Assembly: GCF_000017505.1 (NCBI RefSeq)
Contig: NC_009675.1
Coordinates: forward strand, 434,001 to 498,000
Direction of reading: 5' to 3'
From: Anaeromyxobacter sp. Fw109-5
GTDB lineage: Bacteria; Myxococcota; Myxococcia; Myxococcales; Anaeromyxobacteraceae
Length of the DNA stretch: 64,000 bases
A program made the translations under genes and the position numbers. The notes beneath the pieces are model-generated. The model worked only from the letters and a program-made list of their open reading frames with translations, ran no database searches and was not told where the DNA came from. Positions 25,558-34,585 of this stretch are shown here, one piece after another. Every line of letters starts with the position of its first letter. Position 1 is the first letter of the stretch.

Positions 25558-28500
25558 TCAACCCGTCCCGACCTGCGTCCCCGGCGCGGGCGTGGCGGCG
25601 GGCACGCCGCCCTCGAGGACGAGCCGGCTCCCCGGCACGGCGGGGATCCGTGGCCCGGGGGTGAGGATGCCGGCGAGGTTCAGCGGGTCGGACGCGGAGA
25701 GGTCGAGCCGCTCGGCGTGGCCGTCCCCGGCGCGCCGCGCGGCGCGGAGCGCGTCGACCGCCTCCGGCAGCGCGAACTGCTCGCCCGAGAACCCCACCAC
25801 GAAGCGGCCGCCGCGGAGCTCGCCGCGCGCCTCGAGCGAGCGGTAGACGCGGACGAGGTCGCGCCAGGGAGGCGGGCGGGGCTCGCGGGCGAGCAGGTCG
25901 CGGAACACGACGCCGTAGCGGCGCAGATACTGGTGGGCGAGGTGGTCGAGGGTGGGTTGGGAGACGCTCGACGTCGCGCTCTCGCCCGACGCCGCTCGCT
26001 CGATCGCGCCCGGCGCCCTCAGCAGCGCCCACCGTCCCCCCGCGCTCCCCGGCCGGATGACGCGCCCGCGCGGCGGGGGCGCGATGAGCGCGCGCAGCCC
26101 GGCGAAGCCGTCGCAGGTCACGAGGCCGGCCGAGACGAGCTCCCAGAGCGCCTCCTCCGTCTCTCCCGGCGGCGCGCCCACCGCGGGTGCGAGCTCGGCG
26201 AGGAACGAGGCGCCGCGTCGCGCGAGCACCTCGACGAGCGCGGTCGCGATCTCGCCGAGCGGCGGCGGCTCGGGCGCGATGGCCTCGAGGAGCCAGGGGA
26301 GGTCCTCGCGCAGCGCCAGCGTCACCGGGGCGGAGCGGGTCGGGGCGCCCTTGCGGCGCGGGGAGCCGTCCTGCGGCGGCGCCACGTGCAGCCGTCCCCA
26401 GGCCACCTCGCCGGACAGGCAAGCCGCGTCGAGCAGGGCCGGCTCGTACCCGCCGACGCGCGCGGGCAGGAGGTCCCGCTCCCACGCGCCGGCGGCGGCG
26501 TGGAAGCCCTGCAGCTGGCCCAGCACCTCGGCGAGGCCGTGCGCGCCGTGGAGGCGCGTCCCCGGCGCGACGTGCTGCCAGCGCGCGAGGAAACGCAGGA
26601 ACACGGCGGTGCTCACCGGCTCGATCTCGCGGCGCAGGCGGCCGAGGGTGAGCCGGTGGATGCGCGCGAGCACGCTGCGCTCGCACCAGTGCGGCGCTTC
26701 GGCGGACCACGGCGCGTCGGGGAGGAAGGTGCCGCGGAGGACGAGCCCCTCGGCCTCGAGGCGAAGCAGCGCGGACGCCGCGGCGCTCTCGGGGAGCCCG
26801 ATGCGTCCGGCGAGGTCCCTCGCGGTGGTGGGGCCGAGGTGGGTGACCCAGCCGCGGACGACGGCCAGCACCGCATCGTCAGGAATGCGCTCGGAGGGAA
26901 GCGGGGAGAGGGGAGGAGCGAAGATCGCTCCGGCCGCTCCCGCTCGTGCTTCGACAGGCTCAGGACGAGCGGAACCTTCGATGCGCCCGGCGAGGGCGGG
27001 TGTGGATGGGGTCGGGGTCGGGGTCGGGGCCCTTCGACTTCGCGCCGCGGCTGTCGCCGCGTCGCTACGCTCAGGGTGGCCGGCCTCAGGAGATCCGGCG
27101 GGGGTCGGGGTCGGGGTCGCGCCGCCCAGCTCCACCGCCGCCCCCCTCGCCGTCCCCACCCGCTCCGCGGCCACCCACCAGCGGGCTTCACCGACCGTCA
27201 TTCTGGCCGCCCGCCCTGCCACCTCGAGCTCGCCGAGCCAGCCCTCCCACCCGGCCGCGGCCGTCAGCGGCAGGACCCCGAGATCCAGGAGCGCGTCGTG
27301 CACCTCGTCCGCGTCCCGCGGGGCGGGCCACACCTGCTCGGCCACCTCGGCGATGGCGGCGGGGTCCAGGGCGCCGATGCCGCTCGCCTCGGCGGCGGGC
27401 AGGGCCCGGCGCACCGCGACGGCCCGCGCGCGGCGCTCCTCCAGCGGCGCGTCGTCGAGGTACGCCCAGGGCCGCGCGTTGAGGAGCTCGTGCGAGAGCG
27501 GCGACGGCTCGGGCGTGTCCACCGCGAGGAGCCGCACCTCGCCCGCCGCGATGCGCTCCAGCAGCGCGCGGAGCCCGGCCGCGTCCATCGCCTCGGTGAG
27601 GCAGTCGCGGAGCGTCTCGCGCACGAGCGGGTGATCCGGCACCTCGAGCGGTCCGCCGGGCGCGTTGTCCTGGCAGGCGACCTGCGCAGGGAACACCGCG
27701 GCGAGGAGATCCTCCGCGCGCATCCGCGCGATGGGCGGAGGCATGCGCTTGCCCCGGAACAGGCGCGGGATGGCGAGCGCGCGGGTGGCGTTCCAGCGCC
27801 AGCGCACGCCGAACATCGGCGCCTGCAGCACCGCCTGCTCGAGCACCTCGTCGAGCGTCGCGGGCGTGACGTAGGAGAAGATGGTCTCGAGCGGGAAGGC
27901 GTGCTGCGGCCCGAGCGAGAGGAGCACGCCGTCGTCCGTCGCCGCGGCCTGCAGCTCGAAGTCGAACGTGCGGCAGAAGCGCTTGCGGAGCGCCAGCCCG
28001 AAGGCGCGGTTCGTGCGCGCGCCGAAGGGCGCGTGCAGGACGAGCTGCATCCCGCCCGCCTCGTCGAAGAAGCGCTCGGCGACGAGGGTGTCCTGCGTCG
28101 GCAGCGCGCCGAGCGCGGCGCGGCCGGCCGCGAGGTAGTCCACCACCTGCCGCGCGCCCGCCTCGGGCAGCGCCGCCTCCGCCACGAGCCAGGCGATCGC
28201 CGCCGGCGGGTCCGCGAGCCGCGGCTCGAGCTCCGCGCGCAGCGCCGACACCTCGGCCGAGAGCGCCGCGCTGCGCCCGGGCGCCTCCGCGTTCCAGAAC
28301 GGGACGCCCGGCGGCGCGCCGTGCGCGTCCTCGACGCGCACGATCCCGGCCTCGACGCGCCGGATCATCCAGGAGGTCGTGCCGAGCAGGAAGACGTCGC
28401 CGGCGAGGCTCTCCACCGCGAAGTCCTCGTCCACCTGGCCGATGGTGACGCCCTCCGGCTCGGCCACCACCGCGTACTGGGCGGTGTCGGGGATGGTGCC

Positions 28501-29985
28501 GCCGCCGGTGAGCGCGGCGATGCGCGCGCCGCGCCGCGCCTTCACGCGCCCGTTCACGCCGTCGCGGTGGAGGAGCGCGGTGGTGCGGCCGGGCGTGGTG
28601 GCGATGCCCTCGGCGAGCATCTCCACCACCGCATCGAAGTCCGCGCGCGGGAGGGCCCGGTACGGCCAGGCCCGCCGCGCGAGCGCGTAGAGCCGGTCCT
28701 CGTGGATCGACCCGCAGGTCGCCTCGGCCACGAGCTGCTGCGCGAGCACGTCGAGCGGCGCGTCGCGCGGGGCCACCGGCTCGAGCCGCGCGCGCCGCAG
28801 CCCGCGCACGAAGGCCGCGCACTCCACGAGCTCGTCGCGGCTCATCGGGAAGAGCCGTCCCTTCGGCGTGCCGCCGCGCACGTGGGCGGCGCGGCCGATG
28901 CGCTGGACGCCGGTGGAGATCGCCCCCGGGGAGCCGAGCTGTACCACCACGTCCACCTCGCCCACGTCGATGCCCAGCTCGAGCGAGGCGGTCGCCACCA
29001 CCGCCCGCAGCGCGCCGGCCTTCAGCCGCTCCTCGGTGGCCAGCCGGCGCTCGCGGGAGAGGCTGCCGTGGTGCGCCGCCACGGCGCCGTCGCCGAGCCG
29101 TTCCGCCAGCGCGTGCGCCGCCCGCTCCGCGAGCCGGCGCGTGCCCACGAAGACGAGCGTCGAGCGGTGCGCCCGGATGAGCTCGGCCACGCGGTCGTAG
29201 CTCTCCGCCCACAGCTCCTTAGAGGCGACCGACGAGAGCTCGTCGCGCGGGACCTCGATCGCGACGTCGAAGCGGCGCCGCCGCCCGACCTCCACGATCG
29301 CGCAGCGGGCGTTCCCGCGGCGGTCCACCCGCTCGGCGCCGACGAGGAAGCGCGCCATCTCCGCCACCGGGTCGACCGTGGCGGAGAGGCCGATGCGCTG
29401 GGGTCGCCGCCGCGCGAGCGCCTCGAGCCGCTCCAGCGAGAGGGCGAGGTGCGCTCCGCGCTTGTCGCCGGCGAGCGCGTGGATCTCGTCCACGATCACC
29501 GTCTCGACGTCGCCGAGGGAGGCCCGCCCGCTGTCGCAGGTGAGCAGCAGGTAGAGCGACTCGGGGGTCGTGACGAGGATGTGCGGCGGGCGGAGGAGGA
29601 GCTTGCGACGGGCGGCGGCGGGCGTGTCGCCGGTGCGGACCGCGACCCTGAGCTCCGGGAGCGCGAGCCCGGCCGCGTGGGCCGCGGCGCGGATCTCGGC
29701 GAGCGGCGCCTGGAGGTTCTTCGAGATGTCGTTGCCGAGCGCCCGCAGGGGCGAGACGTACACCACGCGCGTCCGGTCGCCGAGCTCGCCCGCGAGCCCT
29801 TCCTTCAGGAGCGCGTCGATGGCGTGGAGGAACGCCGCGAGCGTCTTGCCCGAGCCGGTGGGCGCCGACACGAGCACGTCGCGGCGAGCGCCGATCTCGC
29901 GCCAGGCGGGCGTCTGCGGCTCGGTCGCGTCGCCGAAGCGCCGCACGAACCAGTCGCGGACGACCGGGTGGAAGGCGTCGAGCAC
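25558..29985 (-). CDS. lhr: Lhr-type large DEAD/H helicase
   Basis: 1475 residues. GTG start with AAGGAG six bases upstream. Walker A is SAPTGSGKT (residues 40-48), motif II is VDEIHAL, motif III SAT, and motif VI QRIGRAAHVRGG. The Lhr winged-helix/beta-sheet core follows (VFLLGTTSWMIRRVE) and a long C-terminal domain (NTR-like, MfgVRWRWNATRALAIPRLFRGKRMPPPI). Lhr is a 3'-5' DNA/RNA-DNA translocase in genome repair. The length is close to that of E. coli Lhr. Residues ~953-1018 are an unusual Thr-Pro/Arg/Ala-rich insert that is encoded by a copy of the dispersed repeat (26935-27125). Confidence 0.93.
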   Translation of the reverse strand: MLDAFHPVVRDWFVRRFGDATEPQTPAWREIGARRDVLVSAPTGSGKTLAAFLHAIDALLKEGLAGELGDRTRVVYVSPLRALGNDISKNLQAPLAEIRAAAHAAGLALPELRVAVRTGDTPAAARRKLLLRPPHILVTTPESLYLLLTCDSGRASLGDVETVIVDEIHALAGDKRGAHLALSLERLEALARRRPQRIGLSATVDPVAEMARFLVGAERVDRRGNARCAIVEVGRRRRFDVAIEVPRDELSSVASKELWAESYDRVAELIRAHRSTLVFVGTRRLAERAAHALAERLGDGAVAAHHGSLSRERRLATEERLKAGALRAVVATASLELGIDVGEVDVVVQLGSPGAISTGVQRIGRAAHVRGGTPKGRLFPMSRDELVECAAFVRGLRRARLEPVAPRDAPLDVLAQQLVAEATCGSIHEDRLYALARRAWPYRALPRADFDAVVEMLAEGIATTPGRTTALLHRDGVNGRVKARRGARIAALTGGGTIPDTAQYAVVAEPEGVTIGQVDEDFAVESLAGDVFLLGTTSWMIRRVEAGIVRVEDAHGAPPGVPFWNAEAPGRSAALSAEVSALRAELEPRLADPPAAIAWLVAEAALPEAGARQVVDYLAAGRAALGALPTQDTLVAERFFDEAGGMQLVLHAPFGARTNRAFGLALRKRFCRTFDFELQAAATDDGVLLSLGPQHAFPLETIFSYVTPATLDEVLEQAVLQAPMFGVRWRWNATRALAIPRLFRGKRMPPPIARMRAEDLLAAVFPAQVACQDNAPGGPLEVPDHPLVRETLRDCLTEAMDAAGLRALLERIAAGEVRLLAVDTPEPSPLSHELLNARPWAYLDDAPLEERRARAVAVRRALPAAEASGIGALDPAAIAEVAEQVWPAPRDADEVHDALLDLGVLPLTAAAGWEGWLGELEVAGRAARMTVGEARWWVAAERVGTARGAAVELGGATPTPTPAGSPEAGHPERSDAATAAARSRRAPTPTPTPSTPALAGRIEGSARPEPVEARAGAAGAIFAPPLSPLPSERIPDDAVLAVVRGWVTHLGPTTARDLAGRIGLPESAAASALLRLEAEGLVLRGTFLPDAPWSAEAPHWCERSVLARIHRLTLGRLRREIEPVSTAVFLRFLARWQHVAPGTRLHGAHGLAEVLGQLQGFHAAAGAWERDLLPARVGGYEPALLDAACLSGEVAWGRLHVAPPQDGSPRRKGAPTRSAPVTLALREDLPWLLEAIAPEPPPLGEIATALVEVLARRGASFLAELAPAVGAPPGETEEALWELVSAGLVTCDGFAGLRALIAPPPRGRVIRPGSAGGRWALLRAPGAIERAASGESATSSVSQPTLDHLAHQYLRRYGVVFRDLLAREPRPPPWRDLVRVYRSLEARGELRGGRFVVGFSGEQFALPEAVDALRAARRAGDGHAERLDLSASDPLNLAGILTPGPRIPAVPGSRLVLEGGVPAATPAPGTQVGTG
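26935..27125. repeat. composite dispersed repeat lying in frame inside lhr
   Basis: Parts in order on the plus strand: palindrome CCGCTCGT (26940) / ACGAGCGG (26965) around CTTCGACAGGCTCAGG; GGGGTC hexamers at 27007-27029; CCCTTCGACTTCG...GTCGCTACGCTCAGGG (27030-27075); AGATCCGG (27091); and more GGGGTC hexamers (27101-27119). The same modules occur outside genes at 8160-8308 and 58101-58216. Translated on the minus strand it gives TPTPTP runs within the helicase. Confidence 0.85.
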
Positions 29986-30075
29986 GCGCGTCTCCTTAAG
30001 CGCCCCGCCCGGGCGGCGCTCGCATCTCCGTGGGGCCCTATGATTCCCGCGTCGGATCGCCCGCCGGAGAGGCTC

Positions 30076-30600
30076 ATGCTGCTCAAGGAAACCGCGCTCG
30101 TCCGCCTGCTGTCCCTCAGGATCCCGGTCCTGCTCTTCGTGGCCCCGAGGGTGAAGCGGCTCGACGACGAGGTCTGCGAGATCGAGATCCCCCTCGGCTG
30201 GCGCACGCGGAACCACCTCGGCTCCATGTACTTCGGCGCGCTCTGCGTCGGCGCCGACCTCGCGGGCGGCCTCCACGCCGCGCGGCTCACCACCTTCGGC
30301 CCGTACCGGGGCGTGAACCTCGTGTTCGCCGACGTCCGCGGCGAGTTCCTGAAGCGCGCCGACGGCGACGTGCTCTTCCGTTGCACCGACGGTGCGCGCG
30401 TCGCCGCGGCGGTGCGCGAGACGCACGAGCGCGGCGAGCGCGTGACGCTGCCCGTGGAGATCGCCGCGTTCGTGCCGGAGAAGTACGGAGACGAGGCGGT
30501 CGCGCGGTTCACGCTCGCGCTCTCCCTCAAGCGCGCCACCGGCGCGCCGATGCGGGTCGTCGCGACGCCGCCGTCTCGCGGGAACGCCGCGGGCGCCTGA
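30076..30600 (+). CDS. DUF4442 hotdog-fold (thioesterase-like) protein
   Basis: 174 residues. The segment EIPLGWRTRNHLGSMYFGALCVGADLAGGL matches the DUF4442/PaaI-like hotdog proteins (YiiD C-terminal type), where N-H-x-G-S-M-Y is the conserved core. They probably hydrolyse acyl-CoA or acyl-ACP thioesters; the substrate is unknown. ATG 30076 was chosen because GGAGAGG lies just before it; ATG 30040 would add 12 residues. It is divergent from lhr and followed by the selenoprotein candidate. Confidence 0.85.
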   Translation: MLLKETALVRLLSLRIPVLLFVAPRVKRLDDEVCEIEIPLGWRTRNHLGSMYFGALCVGADLAGGLHAARLTTFGPYRGVNLVFADVRGEFLKRADGDVLFRCTDGARVAAAVRETHERGERVTLPVEIAAFVPEKYGDEAVARFTLALSLKRATGAPMRVVATPPSRGNAAGA

Positions 30601-30663
30601 CGCCGGGCTCTGCCGCGCATCCGGTGTCGCGCGCGGAGGCTCCGGACGCTATCCTCCCCGCGC

Positions 30664-31992
30664 ATGCGACCGCTCGCCCAAGCCGCCGCCCTCGCCGCCG
30701 CGCTCGCCCTCGCCGGGCCGACCGCCGTGGCCGCGGCGCCCAGGAGCCCGCCCGGCCAGTTCATCGAGGACGACTACGATCGCGCCCGCGCCGACGCGCG
30801 CGCGCGCGGCGTGCCGCTCGTGGTGGACGTCTGGGCCCCCTGGTGACCCACCTGCCGCTTCATGCGGGCCTACGTCCTCCCGGACGAGAGGCTCCGGAAG
30901 CTCGCCGGACGGTTCGTCTGGCTCGACATCGACACCGAGAAGCCGAGGAACGCGGCGTTCGTGGAGCGGTTCCCGATCGACGCCTGGCCCAGCATCCTGA
31001 TCGTGAACCCGGAGGACGAGCGGGTGCTCGTTCGCTGGGCGGGCACCGCGACCGCCGAGCAGATCGAGCGGCTCGCCCTCGACGGTGAGCGCGCCCTGCG
31101 CGCGGGGAAGGCGTCGCGCGCGGAGGAGGCGCTCGCGCGCGCCGACCGGCTCCTCGGAGAGCGCCGCCACGCCGAGGCCGCGGCGGCGTTCCAGGAGGCC
31201 CTCGCGGCCGGCGGCCCGCGCTTCGCGGCGCGCGAGCGCGCGTCGGAGGCGGCGGTCCAGTCGCTCGGGCTGGCGGGCGCGGCGACGGAGTGCGCCGCCA
31301 CGGCGCAGAAGCTCCTCCCCTCGCTCGGCGGGGCGAGCGCGGCGCGGGTCGCGGCGCAGGGGATCTCCTGCGCCCTCGAGCAGGAGGAGGTCGCGGCGCG
31401 CCGGTCCGCGGTCGCGGCGCTCGAGCCGCGCGCGCGAGGCCTGCTCGACGACCGCCGGGTGCTCGCCGACGATCGCTCCTGGCTCTACGACGTGCTGTCC
31501 TCGGCGCGGTCCGAGGCGGGCGACGACGCCGGCGCGAAGGCGCTCGCCCGGCGCTGGCTCGCCTTCCTCGAGCGGGAGGCGGCGCGGGCGAAGACGCCGC
31601 TCGCGCGGTCCGCGTTCGACGGGCAGCGGCTGCAGGCGGCCCTTCGCAGCGGCGAGCCCGCGCGGGCGCTGCCCGCGCTCCTCGCGTCCGAGCGCGATCT
31701 GCCGCACGAGTACGTTCCCCCGACGAACCTCGGCGTCCTCTACCTCGCCCTCGACCGCCCCGCGGAGGCGCTCGCCGCCGCCGACCGCGCGCTCGCGCTC
31801 GCCGAGGGGCCGCGGCGGATCCGTGTGCTCGTGCTCCGCGCCGAGGCGCAGGCGAAGGCCGGCGACGGCGCGGGAGCGCGCGCGACGCTCGAGCGCGCCG
31901 TCCAGGAGGGGGAGGCGTTGCCGGAGGCGGCCCGGCCGCGCGGCTACCTGCGCAAGGCGAAGAAGCTGCTCGGCGAGCTCCGCGCGTCCTGA
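30664..31992 (+). CDS. periplasmic thioredoxin-TPR protein, probable selenoprotein (UPTC redox site)
   Basis: 442 residues if the in-frame TGA at 30844 is read as selenocysteine (residue 61). Residues 1-25 are a signal peptide; FIEDDYDRARADARARGVPLVVDVWAPW leads into U61-P-T-C64, then RFMRAYVL and the rest of a DsbD-gamma/Thioredoxin_7 fold (FVWLDIDTEK, FPIDAWPSILIV). The remainder is a TPR-like helical domain. TGA stands exactly where family members have the nucleophilic Cys of WCxxC, the frame is unbroken on both sides, and codon use stays normal. Known selenoproteins of this UxxC type exist. A plain TGC-to-TGA mutation is the alternative. Hairpins behind TGA are weak SECIS candidates. Confidence 0.75.
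30844..30846 (+). other. in-frame TGA, candidate selenocysteine codon
   Basis: TGA interrupts one continuous frame (30664-31992) between TGG and CCC-ACC-TGC. Read as Sec it completes the thioredoxin redox motif W-U-P-T-C. Recoding would need SelB, tRNA-Sec and SelD, none of which is in this window. Confidence 0.7.
30855..30886 (+). promoter_or_regulatory. possible bacterial SECIS hairpin(s)
   Basis: Two small stems follow the TGA: CCGC-TTCAT-GCGG (30855-30867) and CGTCC-TCCC-GGACG (30873-30886). The second lies 27-40 bases after TGA, within the range seen for bacterial SECIS elements; the first is closer than usual. Neither loop begins with the G expected for SelB binding, so the call is weak. 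Confidence 0.3.
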
Positions 31993-32035
31993 CCGACGGC
32001 ACGCCCCCTCGCGGTCACCCGCCGGTGTCACGCGG

Positions 32036-32569
32036 TCAGCGGCAAGGATAGAGGCTCTCGGTGAACCACCAGCGCCCGTCGCGCCGCTCGAAGCAGAGGG
32101 GGGCCCCCGGCGTGCCGAGGCCGGGCGCGCGGTAGTCGACGCAGGGCAGCCCCACCGCGCCGGCGGCGGGGTCCCTGCGGAAGGCCACCAGCACCGCCAC
32201 CTCGCTCGCCTCGCGGAAGAGCGCGCGCAGCGAGCGGGCGACGCCCGGTGAGGGCACGTGGCCGGGGCCGCCGAAGAGCACCCCGTGTAGCCAGCTCGTC
32301 TCGGAGCGCAGCTCGCGCTCGACGCGCTCGCGCGGCACCACCCGGGGCCCGCAGCGCAGCCCTCCGGCCGGCACGCGTGCGACGATCGTCGCCACGTCCT
32401 CCGCCTCGATGGCGCGCTGCAGCTCCCCTGCGAGCTGGATGAGCTCGCGCGCGATCCGATCGCGGCGCGCCTCGACGGAGGGGGGCGTCGGCTTCTCGGC
32501 GGGCGCCGCGGGCGCAGCGGGCGCGGGCGCCGCGAGCGCCGCGAGGAGGAGGGGGACGAGCGCACGCAC
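32036..32569 (-). CDS. secreted hypothetical protein with conserved cysteines
   Basis: 177 residues from a GTG start giving a signal peptide (RALVPLLLAALAAPAPAAPA). The mature part has a helical stretch (RDRIARELIQLAGELQRAIEAEDV) and a later domain with LRCGPRVVP, GLPCVDYR, LCFERRDGRWWFTESLYPC: four cysteines that could form two disulfides. The end resembles small periplasmic proteins that sense damage or ligand, but I do not recognise the family. An open frame continues upstream through the hexamer array as (Arg-Pro)n; it was rejected as the start because the signal peptide would be internal. Confidence 0.65.
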   Translation of the reverse strand: MRALVPLLLAALAAPAPAAPAAPAEKPTPPSVEARRDRIARELIQLAGELQRAIEAEDVATIVARVPAGGLRCGPRVVPRERVERELRSETSWLHGVLFGGPGHVPSPGVARSLRALFREASEVAVLVAFRRDPAAGAVGLPCVDYRAPGLGTPGAPLCFERRDGRWWFTESLYPCR

Positions 32570-32640
32570 CGCGGGAGACCGTAGGCGAGGGCGGGGGATG
32601 GAGCAACGGGAGTCCGGGGGCGTTCGGCCGGGGTTGCTCA

Positions 32641-32721
32641 GTCGAGGTCGAGGTCGGGGTCGGGGTCGGGGTCGCGGTCGAGGTCGGGGTCGCGGTCGGG
32701 GTCGGGGTCGGGGTCGCGGTC
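32641..32721. repeat. hexamer array (GGGGTC / GAGGTC / GCGGTC)n
   Basis: About 13-14 tandem hexamers on the plus strand with the third base varying between G, A and C. On the far side (32725-32740, minus strand) lies GATGTGACGAATGA, a 14-base word also found beside the array at 34601. Confidence 0.9.
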
Positions 32722-32741
32722 TCTTCATTCGTCACATCCCA

Positions 32742-33230
32742 CGGCGACAGCACGCGCGCGCGGGGTTGTGTGCCGCCGCTCGACGCAGAGGGCTCGGGCA
32801 TCGAGGGGAGAAGCGCCCGGTTCCCGGCGCGCCTCGGGCATGGCACGCGGCGGGTCTTCGTCGCCGTCGGCGCGAGGACTGGACGAGCGGGCAGAGCAGG
32901 TCCGAGGAAGTTGCGCGCACGTCTCCGCCCATGCCGGCGTTCACTAATAGTCCCCGCTATCTCCAGCGACAGCTCTTGCGAGCCACGCGAGTCCCAGTTG
33001 CGGTGGGTGAACGTTGCCCTCTTGACGAGGTTCGAGACGAAACGCGCTCACACGTCTTCGGCGCGTCGGGAACACGCTCCTCGCGAGCGTAGGCAGGGCG
33101 CGCCGTGCGCGTCCGGCGCGCCGCGTGGACGGCGAAGGGGCGGGCCCGGAAAGCGGCGCAGGCGCGATCCTGGCGCGTCTCAGGAGGTGCGGAAATCGCG
33201 TGTTACGAACGGCGCACAAGGAGGTGCACC
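32742..33230. other. about 490 bases without a recognisable gene
   Basis: Open frames here are short and show no similarity I recognise. Base composition is somewhat less GC-rich at 32940-33080 than in the neighbours. The right end holds the ribosome site AAGGAGGTG of the HNH gene. I see no RNA gene, repeat or clear promoter. Confidence 0.6.
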
Positions 33231-34406
33231 ATGCCTGCGATCGCCCCTTCCGCCCTCGACTCGACCCTGCTCGCCCAGCGCCTGAGCGAGCTCGCCGGCG
33301 AGGAGCGCGACGTCCAGGTCGAGTTCCTCCTCCACCTCGAGGTGTTCGATCGCCGCCGCGCGTACGTGGACGCCGGGTACCCCTCGCTCTGGGCGTATTG
33401 CCTGGAGGTGCTCCACCTGCGCGAGGGCGCGGCCGGGCGACGCATCCAGGCGATGCGGGTGCTGCGCCGGTTCCCCAGCCTCGAGGGCGCGCTTCGGGAT
33501 GGCCGCCTTTGCATCTCCACCGTCCAGCTGCTCGGCCAGGTGCTGACCGAGGAGAACCTGCCCGACCTCGTCGCCCGGGCCGCGTACCGCACCAAGGCGG
33601 AGGTGGATCACCTCGTCGCCTCGCTCCAGGCGCGCACCGCTCCGCGGGCGGGCGTGCGCAAGCTGCCCGACCGCGCCTCAGCCGCGAGCGCCCCGGCGCT
33701 GCCGCTGGCGGCAGCCGAACCTGCACGTGCCGAGCCGCAGGAGTCGCCGCTCGCGCCGCCGTCGTCGGCCGCTGCTGCCGGGGTGTCCCCCGCCACGATG
33801 CCCGCGCCGTCCGACCCGTCTCGCCAGAGGACGCGGGCGGTCACCCGTGCGGTGAGCGAGAGCGGCTGGTCGCTGCGGGTCACCATCGACCGGGCCTGCA
33901 AGGAGGACCTCGAGACGCTCACCGCGCTGCTCTCGCACGAGTTCCCGGACGGCGATCTCGCGGCGGTGCTCCGGGAGGCCATCCGCTGCGCCATCGAGAA
34001 GCACGGCAGGCGCAAGGGCGCGGTCGCGCCGCAGCGGCAGCGGGGGACCGACCGGGAGCCACGTCCCTCCGCCGAGTCCGCCGCGCCCACGAGCACGATC
34101 CCGGCGATAGTGCGGCGCGAGGTCTGGAAGCGCGACGGCGGACGCTGCGCCTGGGTCGCTCCGGACGGGCGGCGCTGCAACAGCCGCGGGCAGCTGGAGC
34201 TCGACCACATCCACCCGCAGGCCCTGGGCGGACCCTCGACGGTCGAGAACCTCCGAGTCGCCTGCAAGTCGCACAACCTGTTGCACGCCGAACAGACCTA
34301 CGGGCGCGAGCACATGGACCGCTTCCGTCGCATGGGCGTCGCCGGGGTGACGCCAGATGCCAGCGGGGCGCCACCAGCGCCGCAGCAGGCCCTGTGGGGA
34401 CCGTGA
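33231..34406 (+). CDS. HNH endonuclease-domain protein
   Basis: 391 residues, start ATG with AAGGAGGTG seven bases upstream. The N-terminal helical part (LSELAGEERDVQVEFLLHLEVFDRRRAYVDAGYPSLWAYC, GAAGRRIQAMRVLRRFP) is typical of a widespread myxobacterial and actinobacterial HNH family. A Pro/Ala linker (about 135-200) follows, then a helical segment and the C-terminal HNH nuclease: CAWVAPDGRRC, LELDHIHPQALGG, ENLRVACKSHN. The Cys pair binds zinc; DH and N/H are catalytic. These proteins often occur in many copies per genome and may be selfish or defensive nucleases; the target is unknown. Confidence 0.9.
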   Translation: MPAIAPSALDSTLLAQRLSELAGEERDVQVEFLLHLEVFDRRRAYVDAGYPSLWAYCLEVLHLREGAAGRRIQAMRVLRRFPSLEGALRDGRLCISTVQLLGQVLTEENLPDLVARAAYRTKAEVDHLVASLQARTAPRAGVRKLPDRASAASAPALPLAAAEPARAEPQESPLAPPSSAAAAGVSPATMPAPSDPSRQRTRAVTRAVSESGWSLRVTIDRACKEDLETLTALLSHEFPDGDLAAVLREAIRCAIEKHGRRKGAVAPQRQRGTDREPRPSAESAAPTSTIPAIVRREVWKRDGGRCAWVAPDGRRCNSRGQLELDHIHPQALGGPSTVENLRVACKSHNLLHAEQTYGREHMDRFRRMGVAGVTPDASGAPPAPQQALWGP

Positions 34407-34585
34407 CCCGGGCCTACGGAACGGGAGCAAAGCCGACCGCAGCGTCTTCCGGCGACGCCGATCCGCGGCGACTCCGCCCCGCGGGCCTCCTCGTAGCCCG
34501 CCTTTCCCTCGCTCGTACTGCTCCGTCGCGCGTGCCCACCACGCTCGCGCGGTCGGCACCTCGTCCCGAGTCCAGCGCGAGCCGA

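Noticed and set aside
25717-30600. A very long plus-strand open frame opposite lhr
   Set aside because: It is a by-product of GC-rich codon bias: the translation has no domain and is rich in Arg, Glu and Ala. The same applies to long frames opposite ppdK (3836-6799) and the TRAP permease (60097-61752).
30664-30846. A 60-residue secreted peptide ending at TGA, with a separate gene starting at 30862
   Set aside because: Both parts share one frame and together make a normal thioredoxin fold. The downstream part alone would lack the signal peptide and first strand.
32569-32728. An (Arg-Pro)n N-terminal extension of the 32036 gene translated from the hexamer array
   Set aside because: It would bury a clear signal peptide inside the protein. 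The array occurs elsewhere outside genes.
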